DNA from: Prevotella sp.
GTDB taxonomy: Bacteria > Bacteroidota > Bacteroidia > Bacteroidales > Bacteroidaceae
Length of the DNA: 64,000 bases
Assembly: GCA_017471245.1 (NCBI GenBank)
Contig: JAFUVB010000040.1
Location: 1-64,000, forward strand
Direction of reading: 5' to 3'
In this document: positions 53,757 through 64,000 of the stretch, piece by piece
How the letters are laid out: every line of letters begins with the position of its first letter
How positions within the stretch are numbered: position 1 is the first letter of the stretch
Made by a program: the position numbers and the translations under genes
Notes under the pieces: model-generated
What the model was told of the DNA's origin: nothing
Seen by the model: only the letters and a program-made list of their open reading frames with translations
Database searches by the model: none

Positions 53757-55982
53757 CACCTGCTTCACGCCTTTCACCGTGCGCAATTTCTTGATCAGTG
53801 CCTCCAGTTTTGATGTATCTTCCACATTGATCACGAGGTTTCCGCTGAACAATCCGTCATGGCTCTCGATGTTAATGCTACGCATCATGATCTTTTCTTC
53901 CTTGGCAATGATGCTCGTAACGTTGTTCACGATGCCGATGTCGTCATTTCCGATGATGCGCAAAGCAATGGAATACTGCGAACTACCTTTGCCGCTCCAC
54001 TTCGCACGCACAATTCTGTAGCCGAATCGCTTCCTCAGTTCAGGCGCATTGGGGCAGTCGGCGCGGTGGATTTTGATACCTCCGTTCACCGTGACAAAGC
54101 CAAACACCTTGTCGCCATAGATGGGATGGCAGCATTTTGCCAGCTGAAAATCAACGCCTTTCAGGTTCTGGTCGATCACGATAACGTCGTCGTTGCCGTA
54201 TGTGATCTCTTCATTCGGGTTCTCATAGATAAACTCTTCGGCGCTCTGAACAGGCATTGCTGTGCTGCTTTTGCCCGTGGCGAGGTTGTTGTCATGCTGA
54301 TACACGTCGATATAGCGCTCAATCACGGTGTTCATATCGAGCGTTTCGTCGGCAAGCTGGCGGTAGAATTCGCGCGTTTCCTTGATTCCGAGCTTCTTGA
54401 TGAGGTGGTTCAGCACGCTTTCCTCTACTTCAATCTTCCGGTTTTTCAGCCTCCGTTCCAGCATTTCCTTAGCCATCACGCCCTGTTTCACCTGAATGTC
54501 TTTCAGCGCAAGGCGTATTTTCGACTTGGCACGGCTGGTAAACACGAAGTTTAGCCAGTCTTGCTTGGGCGTTTGCGTATTCGATGTGAGCACTTCCACT
54601 TGGTCGCCGGAATGCAACTGATAACGTATGGTCACGATTTTATTATTGATCCGGGCGCCGGTGCATTGGTTGCCCACGCGCGAATGTATGTGATAGGCGA
54701 AGTCGAGCACGGTTGCACCCTTGGGAAACTTCAGCAAATCGCCCTTGGGAGTGAACACAAACACCTCGTCTTCATAGAGATCCATCTTGAATTCGTCCAT
54801 CACCTGGCGGTCGTCGCTGTTTTCCAGTGCCGCGCGAATGCTGTTCAGCCAGTCGTCGATGCCTCCTTCGCTCTTCACCCCCTTATATCTCCAGTGGGCG
54901 GCAAGGCCTTTTTCAGCCACTTCATCCATGCGCTCGGTGCGTATCTGCACCTCCACCCATTTGTTTTCAGGCCCTAATACGGTGATGTGAAGGCTCTCAT
55001 AGCCGTTTGATTTCGGCACTGTGAGCCAGTCACGGAGCCTTTTGGGGTTGCCTTGATACATGTTAGTGATGATGGCAAATGCCTGCCAGCAGAGCGCATG
55101 CTCCTGTGTGCGGGTGAGCGAGTCATCCCCGTTGCCGGTGATAATGATGCGGATGGCAAACAAATCATAGATTCCCTCGAAGCCGCACTTCTGCTTTTTC
55201 ATCTTCTGCCAGATGCTATGAATGCTCTTCGTGCGCCCTTTCATGTGGAAATGAATGCCAGCCTCGCGCAGTTTTTCGTCGATCGGCTTGATGAATTTGT
55301 CGATATAGGCGTCGCGGCTCTTCTTTGTGGCGTTCAGTTTCTCCTTGATCATGTAGTAGGCATCATGTTCGAGATACTTCAACGACAGGTCTTCGAGCTC
55401 GCTTTTCAGCTTATAGAGTCCCAGTTTGTGGGCGAGTGGGGCATAGAGATAGCTTGCTTCTTCGCTCACGCGCCGCTTTGCCTCCACCTGTTCGGTGTCG
55501 CGTATCTGGCGCATCAGGTTCACGCGGTCGGCAATCATGATGAGAATCACGCGCATATCTTCTGCAAACGAGAGCAGCAGGTTGCGGAAATTCTCGCTTT
55601 CAATAACGGGATTCTTCTTGTAAAGGTCTTGAATGCGCACCAGTCCGTGGATGATTGTAGCCACAGACTCGCCGTATTGTTGCTTGATATGTTGGGTTTC
55701 TAACAGTCCGTTGTTAGCGCGGGTATACAGAAGGATAGCCAGCACGCCGTCGCGCTTGATTCCTTCTTCTTCAACGGCTATGATGGCAGTGCGGAAACTC
55801 TGCACCACGGGGTTCAGTCCGAACACATCCCGCTGCAGGGTTTCGCTCTCGAAGGATTCCTGAAGGTAAGCTCGCATGGCGGCTTCATCCTCGTTGCTGA
55901 GCGATGGACCTAAGAGCGTGAGCAGCTGTTCGAGCAGTTGCAGGGATTCTTCTCTTTCTTTTTCGGTAAATATCGATTCCAT
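53745..55982 (-). CDS. relA: RelA-type (p)ppGpp synthetase with degenerate HD domain
   Basis: Long RSH protein of the stringent response, 745 residues. The N-terminal region aligns with the HD hydrolase domain, but LLHD is replaced by LLYTRAN and ADRxHN by ADRVNLM, so the hydrolase should be dead. The synthetase domain (about 220-400) keeps RLRDWLTVPKSNGYESLHITV and VEVQIRTERMDEVAEKGLAAHW. TGS (DEVFVFTPKGDLLKFPKGATVLDFAYHIH), helical and ACT (IALRIIGNDDIGIVNNVTS) domains follow. I expect monofunctional synthesis of (p)ppGpp, with a separate SpoT/Rel hydrolase elsewhere. It overlaps the convergent TetR gene end by 12 bp. Confidence 0.92.
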   Translation of the reverse strand: MESIFTEKEREESLQLLEQLLTLLGPSLSNEDEAAMRAYLQESFESETLQRDVFGLNPVVQSFRTAIIAVEEEGIKRDGVLAILLYTRANNGLLETQHIKQQYGESVATIIHGLVRIQDLYKKNPVIESENFRNLLLSFAEDMRVILIMIADRVNLMRQIRDTEQVEAKRRVSEEASYLYAPLAHKLGLYKLKSELEDLSLKYLEHDAYYMIKEKLNATKKSRDAYIDKFIKPIDEKLREAGIHFHMKGRTKSIHSIWQKMKKQKCGFEGIYDLFAIRIIITGNGDDSLTRTQEHALCWQAFAIITNMYQGNPKRLRDWLTVPKSNGYESLHITVLGPENKWVEVQIRTERMDEVAEKGLAAHWRYKGVKSEGGIDDWLNSIRAALENSDDRQVMDEFKMDLYEDEVFVFTPKGDLLKFPKGATVLDFAYHIHSRVGNQCTGARINNKIVTIRYQLHSGDQVEVLTSNTQTPKQDWLNFVFTSRAKSKIRLALKDIQVKQGVMAKEMLERRLKNRKIEVEESVLNHLIKKLGIKETREFYRQLADETLDMNTVIERYIDVYQHDNNLATGKSSTAMPVQSAEEFIYENPNEEITYGNDDVIVIDQNLKGVDFQLAKCCHPIYGDKVFGFVTVNGGIKIHRADCPNAPELRKRFGYRIVRAKWSGKGSSQYSIALRIIGNDDIGIVNNVTSIIAKEEKIMMRSINIESHDGLFSGNLVINVEDTSKLEALIKKLRTVKGVKQVSRI

Positions 55983-55986
55983 GCTG

Positions 55987-56018
55987 CAAATTTACGGATA
56001 ATCGCAAAGAATGCCAAA
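55987..56018 (-). promoter_or_regulatory. Promoter of relA, almost touching the start codon
   Basis: On the minus strand TAAATTTG (complement of 55987-55994) follows TTTG (complement of 56015-56018) with a 20-bp spacer. The -7 box ends 4 bp before the ATG (55980-55982), predicting a leaderless or near-leaderless mRNA. Confidence 0.6.
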
Positions 56019-56058
56019 AATTATGCCGCTTTTTTTACATTTACCGCTCCGCAATTTC

Positions 56059-56183
56059 AAAACCTATGGTTTCGCGTTTCAAAAGCATAGGTTTCGGAGG
56101 TCAAAAGCATAGGTTTTGGAGCCTGAAACCATAGGTTTTGAGGGGTAAAACCATAGGTTTTGGAGCCTGAAAGCATAGGTTTT
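56059..56183. repeat. Six-unit 22-bp A4-N7-T4 array (copy D)
   Basis: Unit starts are 56059, 56081, 56103, 56125, 56147 and 56169, exactly 22 bp apart. The first unit is inverted (AAAACCTATGGTTT); later ones alternate between GCATAGG and CCATAGG cores. It occupies the middle of the 388-bp gap between relA and galK, about 40 bp upstream of the relA -33 box. Confidence 0.9.
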
Positions 56184-56272
56184 GAAAAATGATACATAAA
56201 GGGAGCCTCCGACAGACAATGAAAACCGCTGCCAAAACAGGCAACGGTCGGCACCCGAGATTGGCATTATGA

Positions 56273-56313
56273 CAAAAAAATCAGGCAAACCAGCAACCAG
56301 CTGATCTGCCTGA
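56273..56313 (-). terminator. Terminator of the galM-galK operon
   Basis: On the minus strand TCAGGCA (complement of 56307-56313) pairs with TGCCTGA (complement of 56281-56287) around a GC-containing loop and is followed by T7 (complement of 56274-56280). Confidence 0.8.
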
Positions 56314-56370
56314 ATGCATTGGTCATGAATGCCTTGCGGCAGTCATGAATATAGTTAAATCTCCGCGTGT

Positions 56371-57537
56371 TCAGCACAAACGGCGCGAGCCATCGCCGAT
56401 AACCACTTCATAAACCTTTGGCTCCTTGCCGTATTTCTCAGCATATTTCCTGCGGGCTGTTTCGATGAACGGGCGGTAAAGCTCGTTTTTCACCAGGTTG
56501 ATGGTGCAGCCGCCGAAGCCGCCACCCATGATTCGGCTGCCCGTAACGCCACATTCCTTGGCGATGTCGTTCAGGAAATCGAGTTCTTCACATGACACTT
56601 CGTACTCCTTGCTCAGCCCTTCGTGGGTTTCATACATCTTCTTTCCCACCGTTTCATAGTCGCCTGCAATGAGCGCATCGCACACTGCAAGCACGCGATC
56701 CTTCTCTCCGAGCACGAAATGAGCACGCTTGTAGTCTTCTTCGCCTACCTCGGTGCGCACCTCTTCGAGCTGTTCCCATGTGCAGTCTCTCAGTGTTTCG
56801 AACTTTCCTTCGGGGTGTTTGGCGGCAATTGCCTTAACCACGTTCTCGCAAGAGTTGCGGCGATCGTTGTAGGGAGAGCCTGCCAGCTCGTGTTTTACGC
56901 ATGAGTTGAGGAGCACCAGCTTGTATCCTTGCGGGTTGAACGGGAAATATTCGAACTCACGACTGCGGCAATCCAGTCGCATCAGCTTGCCTGCCTGTCC
57001 GAAAACGCTTGCAAACTGATCCATGATGCCACAATTCACACCGCAATAGTTGTGCTCCGTGGCCTGGCCAGCCAAGACCATGTCCCACTGGCTTACCTTA
57101 TTGTCGGCGAAGATGTCGTTCAATCCGAAGGCAATGCAGCTTTCAAGGGCGGCAGATGATGACATTCCGGCTCCGAGAGGCACATCTCCTGAGAAGGCAA
57201 TGTTGAATCCTTTCACAGGCGCACCGCGCTTCTGCATCTCCTTGGCTATGCCATAGATGTAGCGCGACCAACTTGCCTTGGGACCGGCAGGGTCGTTCAG
57301 ACTGAAATCTACTCTGTCTTTCAGGTCGATTGCGTAGGCGCGCACCATGTCTTCCGTACCATTGGCACGTATTTCTGCCATGATTCCGCAGTCAACAGCT
57401 CCCGGGAATACGAACCCGCCGTTATAGTCGGTGTGCTCACCAATCAGATTGATGCGCCCCGGAGATGCGTATACATTACCTGTCATGCCGTCAAAGTGCT
57501 TTACGAAGCGACTTCTTACGTGATCTATTTCCATCAT
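56371..57537 (-). CDS. galK: Galactokinase
   Basis: GHMP kinase making galactose 1-phosphate for the Leloir pathway. PGRINLIGEHTDYNGGFVFP is the galactokinase signature; PLGAGMSSSAALESC binds ATP; the C-terminal MGGGFGGCTINLV closes the site. 388 residues is typical. It lies 48 bp after galM; galT and galE are not in the window, and a terminator follows. Confidence 0.97.
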   Translation of the reverse strand: MMEIDHVRSRFVKHFDGMTGNVYASPGRINLIGEHTDYNGGFVFPGAVDCGIMAEIRANGTEDMVRAYAIDLKDRVDFSLNDPAGPKASWSRYIYGIAKEMQKRGAPVKGFNIAFSGDVPLGAGMSSSAALESCIAFGLNDIFADNKVSQWDMVLAGQATEHNYCGVNCGIMDQFASVFGQAGKLMRLDCRSREFEYFPFNPQGYKLVLLNSCVKHELAGSPYNDRRNSCENVVKAIAAKHPEGKFETLRDCTWEQLEEVRTEVGEEDYKRAHFVLGEKDRVLAVCDALIAGDYETVGKKMYETHEGLSKEYEVSCEELDFLNDIAKECGVTGSRIMGGGFGGCTINLVKNELYRPFIETARRKYAEKYGKEPKVYEVVIGDGSRRLC

Positions 57538-57585
57538 AAGCTTATATGTTTAAAATGATTGCTAAAGTAATTTCTTATACGATTG

Positions 57586-58674
57586 TTATACGGTTACGCC
57601 GAATCTGTAGACCGTCTTCTGCTTGTACTGCTGCCCGGGAAGAAGGATTACCGACGGGAAATATGGGCGGTTGGGCGAGTCGGGGAAGTGTTGGCATTCG
57701 AAACAGATAGCACTGCGGCGCGGGAATGTGGCTCCGTTCTGTCCGCTATATCCGTCGGCCCAGTTGTCTGAATACACTTGCATGCCGGGTTCTGTGGTGT
57801 AAACGTCGAGCGTGCGCCCGCTCTTCGGCTCCGTGAGGCGTGCTGCAAAGCTCAGTTCTCCCTCTTCTTTCTTGTTCAGAACGAAGCAATGGTCGTAGCC
57901 AGCGCCGTTTTTGATCTGCTCGTCGTCAGCATCGATGTCGCGTCCCACTGGTTTCGGGGTTCGGAAATCGAATGGCGTGCCTGCCACTTTGAGGATTTCG
58001 CCCGTGGGAATGCTGTTTTCGTCGATGGGGATGAAGAAATCGGCATTGATTTCGCACACCTGCTCGTCGATGGTAGGTGTGGGATTGGCAATGCCTGCCA
58101 GCGAGAAGAAAGCGTGATGTGTAAGGTTCACGATGGTTTTCTTGTTGGTTGTTGCCATGTAGCCGATAGTCAGGTCGTTGTCATTTCCAAAAGTATAGAC
58201 AACGGTAACTTTCATTTCGCCGGTGAAACCTTCCTGCAGATAGGGTGAAACATAATTCAGCACGAGCGTGTTGTCGCTCATCTGCAGCGCGTCCCATACC
58301 TGAGCGTGGAAGCCGGTGGGACCTCCGTGAAGCGCATTCGGCCCGTTGTTGATGGCGAGCTGATACTCTTTGCCGTTCAGAGTGAACTTTCCTTCTTTGA
58401 TTCGGTTGCCGTAGCGACCGATTAAAGTTGACAAATAAGGTTCTGGGCTGTTAATAACGTCTTGGATGTTGTCGTGTCCTTGGATAACGTTTGCTATGTT
58501 TCCGTCTTTGTCGGGAACCATAATTGCAACGATGGCACCACCGTAATTGGTAACGGCAACCTCGTTACCTTGGTTGTTTTTGAGAATATACAAATCTGTA
58601 TTCTTTCCGTTTACCGTGGTCTGAAAGTTCTCTTTCTTCAGACCACAAAGATAGTTTGTCTCCGTATTGCTCAT
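57586..58674 (-). CDS. galM: Aldose 1-epimerase (galactose mutarotase)
   Basis: Interconverts alpha and beta anomers of galactose and glucose so that GalK receives alpha-D-galactose. TLIGRYGNRIKEGKFTLNG holds the conserved Arg, NGPNALHGGPTGFHAQVWD the first His, LTHHAFFSLAG the second, and the C-terminal CFECQHFPDSPNRPYFPS the catalytic Glu. 362 residues fits. There is no signal peptide, so it is cytosolic. First gene of galM-galK. Confidence 0.95.
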   Translation of the reverse strand: MSNTETNYLCGLKKENFQTTVNGKNTDLYILKNNQGNEVAVTNYGGAIVAIMVPDKDGNIANVIQGHDNIQDVINSPEPYLSTLIGRYGNRIKEGKFTLNGKEYQLAINNGPNALHGGPTGFHAQVWDALQMSDNTLVLNYVSPYLQEGFTGEMKVTVVYTFGNDNDLTIGYMATTNKKTIVNLTHHAFFSLAGIANPTPTIDEQVCEINADFFIPIDENSIPTGEILKVAGTPFDFRTPKPVGRDIDADDEQIKNGAGYDHCFVLNKKEEGELSFAARLTEPKSGRTLDVYTTEPGMQVYSDNWADGYSGQNGATFPRRSAICFECQHFPDSPNRPYFPSVILLPGQQYKQKTVYRFGVTV

Positions 58675-58836
58675 AAATTACAATCTTTTTTTGTTGTTGA
58701 AACTTTTTTGCAAAGTAAGCAAAAATAATTGAGAATCACGAATGAATCTATAATAAATAAGCAAAAGAAAGTGTTAAAAACACCAAAAGGGATGTTTTTT
58801 GCTCAACTTTCTGTCGTTGTAGAGTACGGATAAACA

Positions 58837-60123
58837 CTAACAGTTCTCGATTCCTGCAAGCAGGTCGGCAACTACATAGCTGCTGCCGCCTACGAATATG
58901 AAGTCGTCGGGATGTGAATCGGTCAATGCCTGGCGATAAGCCGTGACCACATCACCATAGCTGCTGCCGTGCAAATGGTGGGATTCTGCCAGTTGGCTGA
59001 TGCGGGTTTCGGGGATGGCACGGTGGGTTGATGCCTTGCACCAGTAGTATTCGGCATCAGCGGGAAGCATTGCCAACACAGCGTTAATGTCTTTATCATC
59101 AACCATTCCGAAGACAATGCGGCGCTGCCTGCACGGTTGCTGAGCCACTTGAATGGCAAGATATTCCCATCCGCCTACGTTATGCCCGGTGTCGCAGATA
59201 GCAAGCGGAGCCTGCCTGATGGTCTGCCAACGGCCCACGAGACCGGTCTGCTCGCACACATTGGCAAATCCTGCGCTTACGGCAGTGTGTAGTGGAACTG
59301 AAGCATGTGAGGAAATAGTGTCCTCAATGGCATGGATGGCGCACAAAACCGTGCGTTTGTTCTTCTGCTGATAGAGCCCTTTCTGTTCAAAATCGATGTC
59401 TTCGAAATCCTGTTTGCGCAGTTCTTCATCGGTGAACATGTCCATGCTGAACGCTTCTGCAAAGGAGATGGGGGCATTCATCCTGCGTGCTACGTCTTCA
59501 AACACGGGTTTTGTCTCATCAACCGTTTCGCCGATCACCACGGGAATGCCCTGTTTGATGATTCCGGCTTTCTCGTATGCAATCTTTTCAAGGGTGTTTC
59601 CCAAGAACTGGGTGTGGTCGAAACTGATGTTGGTAATTACCGAAAGAACGGGCTGGATGATATTTGTGCAGTCAAGCCGGCCGCCGAGTCCCACTTCAAT
59701 AACGGCATAGTCAACCTGCTGTTCGGCAAAATATTTGAACGCCATTGCCGTGGTCAGTTCGAAGAAAGAGGGGTGTAACGGCTCGAAGAAACTGCGTTCC
59801 TGTTCAACAAAATCGATGACATACTGCTCGCTTACGCACGTTCCGTTCACTCTGATGCGCTCCCGGAAATCTACCAGATGGGGCGATGTGTAGAGTCCCA
59901 CTTTATATCCGGCGGCCTGAAGAATGGCGGCAATGGTGTGCGAACATGAGCCTTTGCCATTCGTTCCGGCTATGTGGATGCTTTTGAACCTGCGGTGCGG
60001 ATGACCGAAATGCTCATCCAAGGCAAGCGAATTGGCAAGACCTTCTTTATAAGCACCAGCCCCGATCTTTTCAAAGACCGGGGTTACGTTGAACAGATAT
60101 TCCGTTGTTTCCTTGTAATTCAT
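58837..60123 (-). CDS. folC: Folylpolyglutamate synthase / dihydrofolate synthase
   Basis: Adds glutamate to dihydropteroate and folates. The P-loop is IAGTNGKGSCSH, the Mg loop EVGLGGRLDCTN, followed by VITNISFDHTQFLGNTLEKIAYEKAGI. The C-terminal half has CDTGHNVGGW. I start at MNYKETTEYLF (60123, 428 residues, normal length); a frame open to 60228 would overlap dnaJ. It is 55 bp after dnaJ on the same strand. Confidence 0.96.
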   Translation of the reverse strand: MNYKETTEYLFNVTPVFEKIGAGAYKEGLANSLALDEHFGHPHRRFKSIHIAGTNGKGSCSHTIAAILQAAGYKVGLYTSPHLVDFRERIRVNGTCVSEQYVIDFVEQERSFFEPLHPSFFELTTAMAFKYFAEQQVDYAVIEVGLGGRLDCTNIIQPVLSVITNISFDHTQFLGNTLEKIAYEKAGIIKQGIPVVIGETVDETKPVFEDVARRMNAPISFAEAFSMDMFTDEELRKQDFEDIDFEQKGLYQQKNKRTVLCAIHAIEDTISSHASVPLHTAVSAGFANVCEQTGLVGRWQTIRQAPLAICDTGHNVGGWEYLAIQVAQQPCRQRRIVFGMVDDKDINAVLAMLPADAEYYWCKASTHRAIPETRISQLAESHHLHGSSYGDVVTAYRQALTDSHPDDFIFVGGSSYVVADLLAGIENC

Positions 60124-60178
60124 ATTGCGCAGCTTTGCCTTTAATAATAAAATAGGTGACAGAGCGTAGAGAAAACTG

Positions 60179-61345
60179 CTAACTGAAGTAATTGCGGAAC
60201 TTGTCGAAGATGCCTTTCTTCGTGGCATTGTCGCCCTTGAAGTTGTCGCTTTCCTGCATCATTTCAAGCGCTTTCCTTTCTTCTTTCGACAGTGTTTTTG
60301 GCACATACACGCTGATATTCACAATCAAGTCGCCAATTTCGCGCCCATATCCCTGAACCATAGGCAGGCCTTTGTCTCTCAGACGCAATGTCTTGCCGGG
60401 TTGTGTGCCTGGTTCTATCTTGATTTTCAGCTTCGAACCGTCAACGGTAGGTATCTCGGCGGTGCCTCCCAAAGCTGCTGTCGGGAAGTCTAAGAGCAGA
60501 TTATAGATCAGGTTATGGCCGTCGCGGATGAAGGTGTCGTTGGGTTCTTCTTCAATAAACACCTGAATATCGCCGGAGATTCCATTGTGGATACCGGCAT
60601 TTCCCTTACCCGGCACGTTCACAACCATACCTTCTGCAACACCGGCAGGGATGTTGATCTCAACCACTTCCTCACCTTTGACGATACCTTTTCCACCGCA
60701 TTCCTTGCATTTATTCTTGATAATGGTGCCTTCGCCCTGACATGTGGGGCATACGCTTTGTGTTTGCATCATGCCAAACAGGCTTTGTGTGGTGCGGGTA
60801 ACTACGCCGCTGCCATGACATGTGGGGCATGTGTCGGTTCCGCTTCCATGCTCTGCGCCCGTTCCATGGCAATGCGAGCACGCAACATCCTTCTTAACCT
60901 TGAACTTTTTGGTAACTCCCGTGGCGATTTCCTGTAGGTTCAGGCGCACCTTCAGGCGCAGATCAGAACCCCGATGCTGTGCCGGTTGACGCTGTCCGCC
61001 ACCAAATCCGCTGAATCCACTGAATCCGCCTCTTCCTCCGAACACATCTCCGAACATCGAGAATATGTCTTCCATCGAGAAACCACCACCGCCAAAGCCG
61101 CCGAAACCGCCCATTCCGGCAGGCCCGTCGAATCCGAATTGGTCGTATTGCTGACGCTTTTGCGGATCGTGAAGCACATCATAAGCCTCTGCTGCCTCTT
61201 TGAATTTCTCTTCGGCTTCCTTGTTTCCCGGATTGCGGTCGGGATGATACTTTATGGCAATTTTGCGGTATGCTTTCTTGATTTCATCTTCGCTCGCGTT
61301 TTTTTCAACGCCAAGCACTTCGTAATAGTCACGCTTTTGAGCCAT
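60179..61345 (-). CDS. dnaJ: Chaperone DnaJ
   Basis: DnaK co-chaperone (Hsp40 type I). The J domain (1-70) has HPD in [10 protein letters not shown]; a Gly/Phe-rich stretch (about 75-115) follows; four zinc-binding repeats [24 protein letters not shown] and CKECGGKG are intact; the C-terminal substrate-binding domain completes 388 residues. It is 27 bp after grpE; dnaK is not in the window. Confidence 0.98.
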   Translation of the reverse strand: MAQKRDYYEVLGVEKNASEDEIKKAYRKIAIKYHPDRNPGNKEAEEKFKEAAEAYDVLHDPQKRQQYDQFGFDGPAGMGGFGGFGGGGFSMEDIFSMFGDVFGGRGGFSGFSGFGGGQRQPAQHRGSDLRLKVRLNLQEIATGVTKKFKVKKDVACSHCHGTGAEHGSGTDTCPTCHGSGVVTRTTQSLFGMMQTQSVCPTCQGEGTIIKNKCKECGGKGIVKGEEVVEINIPAGVAEGMVVNVPGKGNAGIHNGISGDIQVFIEEEPNDTFIRDGHNLIYNLLLDFPTAALGGTAEIPTVDGSKLKIKIEPGTQPGKTLRLRDKGLPMVQGYGREIGDLIVNISVYVPKTLSKEERKALEMMQESDNFKGDNATKKGIFDKFRNYFS

Positions 61346-61372
61346 CTTTCTGGATAATATAATAATGTGTAA

Positions 61373-61981
61373 TTATTGTCCGACAGCTACTTTTGCATGC
61401 CGAATCACTTTGTCGTTCAAGGTATAGCCCGTCTGAACGCAGTCAATCACTTTTCCTTTCTTGTCGTCTCCCATGCCTGGAACCATGGCAATGGCTTCAT
61501 GGAAATCCACATCGAAGTCTTTGTCTTCTGTTTCAATCTTCTTCACACCTAAGCCTTCGAGCACTTTTACGAATTTATGGAATATCAACTCCATACCTTC
61601 CTTGATGGCTTTTGCATCGTCGGTGTTGTCGGCAAGGGCTCTTTCAAAATCGTCGAGGACGGGCAAAATGGCAGTTATCGTCTTTTCTGATCCGTTGAGA
61701 ATGAGTTCTGCTTTCTCTTTGAGCGTTCTTTTGCGGTAGTTTTCAAACTCTGCAGCTGTCCTTAAGAACTTGTCTGTCAGTACCTTTATTTCCTCTTCAG
61801 CCTTCTTAAGCGGAGACGGTTCTTCCTGGGAACTGTTTTCTGCACAGTCTTCAGCGGCATCTTCTTCACTCACCTCGGTCTGTTCGGTGGCGGTTTCTTG
61901 TGCCTGTTCCGTCACATTCTCTTCGTTTTCCACTTCGTTCATATTGTCATCTACGACATTGATTTTCTTTTCTTCGTTCAT
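61373..61981 (-). CDS. grpE: Nucleotide exchange factor GrpE
   Basis: Releases ADP from DnaK. The 202 residues begin with an acidic disordered segment (about 1-55), then the long coiled coil, and end with the beta domain signature AMVPGMGDDKKGKVIDCVQTGYTLNDKVIRHAKVAV. It is upstream of dnaJ in one unit. No CIRCE inverted repeat (HrcA site) is visible in the 80 bp before it. Confidence 0.96.
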   Translation of the reverse strand: MNEEKKINVVDDNMNEVENEENVTEQAQETATEQTEVSEEDAAEDCAENSSQEEPSPLKKAEEEIKVLTDKFLRTAAEFENYRKRTLKEKAELILNGSEKTITAILPVLDDFERALADNTDDAKAIKEGMELIFHKFVKVLEGLGVKKIETEDKDFDVDFHEAIAMVPGMGDDKKGKVIDCVQTGYTLNDKVIRHAKVAVGQ

Positions 61982-62062
61982 AACACATTTGTTTATTAAT
62001 GTTTAACTGGCGCATAATCGATATGCTTTTCACAAACATACAGCAAATATCATGCCAATTTC

Positions 62063-63685
<1,623 letters not shown>

Positions 63686-63730
63686 TTATTGTATTATTGT
63701 AGTGATTGCTGAATAAATCGGCAATAATTG

Positions 63731-64000
63731 TTATTCTTCCATTAGGTGAATGAAGAAGTCGTCAAGGTCTTTATCTAACCCTTCCATCAAGTCACCACCA
63801 ATGATAATGGTTTCATCGTCAGCAAGATACAACTCAGCGACATTCTCATTGTCATCATTTTCAAGTACAAAACTATACGGTTTTGTAATTCCAAGATTAT
63901 CAACAAGTTCATGCATTCTGTGAAACTCTTTCCTCAGTAATACGGCAACTGAATCGTAGAAGTTTTCTTCCTTATTGTCAATCCATTGTTCTACCACGCA
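63731..64000 (-). CDS. Acidic protein of unknown function, N-terminus outside the window
   Basis: At least 88 residues, open at the right edge, so probably 5'-truncated (the frame continues with Cys before the first Val). It is strongly acidic toward the C-terminus (DDNENVAELYLADDETIIIGG and KDLDDFFIHLMEE) with no signal or membrane segment. I do not recognise the family; the composition resembles small Bacteroidota proteins of unknown role. It is upstream of the ABC-F gene by 54 bp. Confidence 0.6.
   Translation of the reverse strand, partial: CVVEQWIDNKEENFYDSVAVLLRKEFHRMHELVDNLGITKPYSFVLENDDNENVAELYLADDETIIIGGDLMEGLDKDLDDFFIHLMEE

Noticed and set aside
56057..56288. Short open frames reading KTYGF, QNLWF, KPML and similar inside the arrays
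   Set aside because: Because the period is 22 bp, each frame cycles through the unit in three phases; open frames appear on the repeat itself without start signals or conservation evidence, so they look like by-products.
58777..58803. Terminator between folC and galM
   Set aside because: The stem needs a 2-nt bulge and is only 8 bp; too weak to list as a feature.
61982..62062. CIRCE/HrcA operator before grpE-dnaJ
   Set aside because: No TTAGCACTC-N9-GAGTGCTAA-like inverted repeat is present.

Overview
The window looks like a chromosomal segment of a Bacteroidota bacterium, most likely Prevotella or a close relative (Segatella). The reasons are: promoters of the Bacteroidota type (TTTG, then about 20 bp, then TAnnTTTG, with no Shine-Dalgarno pattern); family-restricted proteins (DUF4835/PorD-like, PorT-like barrel, type IX secretion type-B sorting domain, DUF3127, class III fructose-bisphosphatase, a 29-residue ribosome-type basic peptide); and an ISAon1-like transposase tail at the left edge. 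Nearly everything is core genome. I see no prophage, integrative element, CRISPR array or defence island.

Layout. 1-9.9 kb (minus strand): transposase remnant, RNase G, tiny basic protein, HU, a degenerate protease-fold/TPR protein, RecN, PorD-like protein, CoaBC, a DnaQ-like exonuclease and DnaN. 10.1-10.6 kb (plus): DUF3127 protein with an SSB-like acidic tip. 10.8-21.4 kb (minus): Fbp, two glycosyltransferase-type proteins, LysA, LysC, FtsE and HisIE-F-A-H. 22-23.5 kb: a GHL10-type glycosidase, divergent from CstA. 23.6-29.6 kb (plus): CstA, small barrel, NadC, M23 peptidase, C69 dipeptidase. 29.6-32.9 kb (minus): HisC-D-G. 33.1-40.9 kb (plus): MltF-like lytic transglycosylase, DeoD, M3 peptidase, M18 aminopeptidase, EttA. 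41-48.2 kb (minus): DjlA-like, unknown protein, FtsZ, UvrA, type-B CTD protein. 48.3-52 kb (plus): LysM/periplasmic-binding protein, PorT-like barrel, POT transporter. 52.2-64 kb: MsrA, tRNA-Val(CAC), TetR regulator, RelA, GalM-GalK, FolC, DnaJ, GrpE, an ABC-F ATPase and an acidic protein cut by the right edge.

Pathways. The two his clusters together supply HisG, HisD, HisC, HisH, HisA, HisF and HisIE; HisB is absent. LysC and LysA are the first and last steps of the diaminopimelate/lysine route. The exported or peptide-handling genes (M23, C69, M3, M18, POT, MltF) suit an amino-acid- and peptide-fermenting anaerobe.

The most unusual content lies between genes. Four intergenic sites (10638, 21912, 44524 and 56059) each carry an array of six units at a 22-bp period built as A4-N7-T4-N7, so an A- or T-tract recurs every 11 bp. 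Two of these arrays are paired with long hairpins whose arms are tandem 12-mers (34 bp perfect at 21687; 28 bp at 44306). A further hairpin with 8-bp iterated arms (40883), a nested symmetric palindrome block (34357-34719) and a 3 x 22-bp repeat at the end of hisIE (18625) add to this. They are not CRISPRs, and I recognise no described element. The phased-tract arrays are my best candidate for something undescribed.
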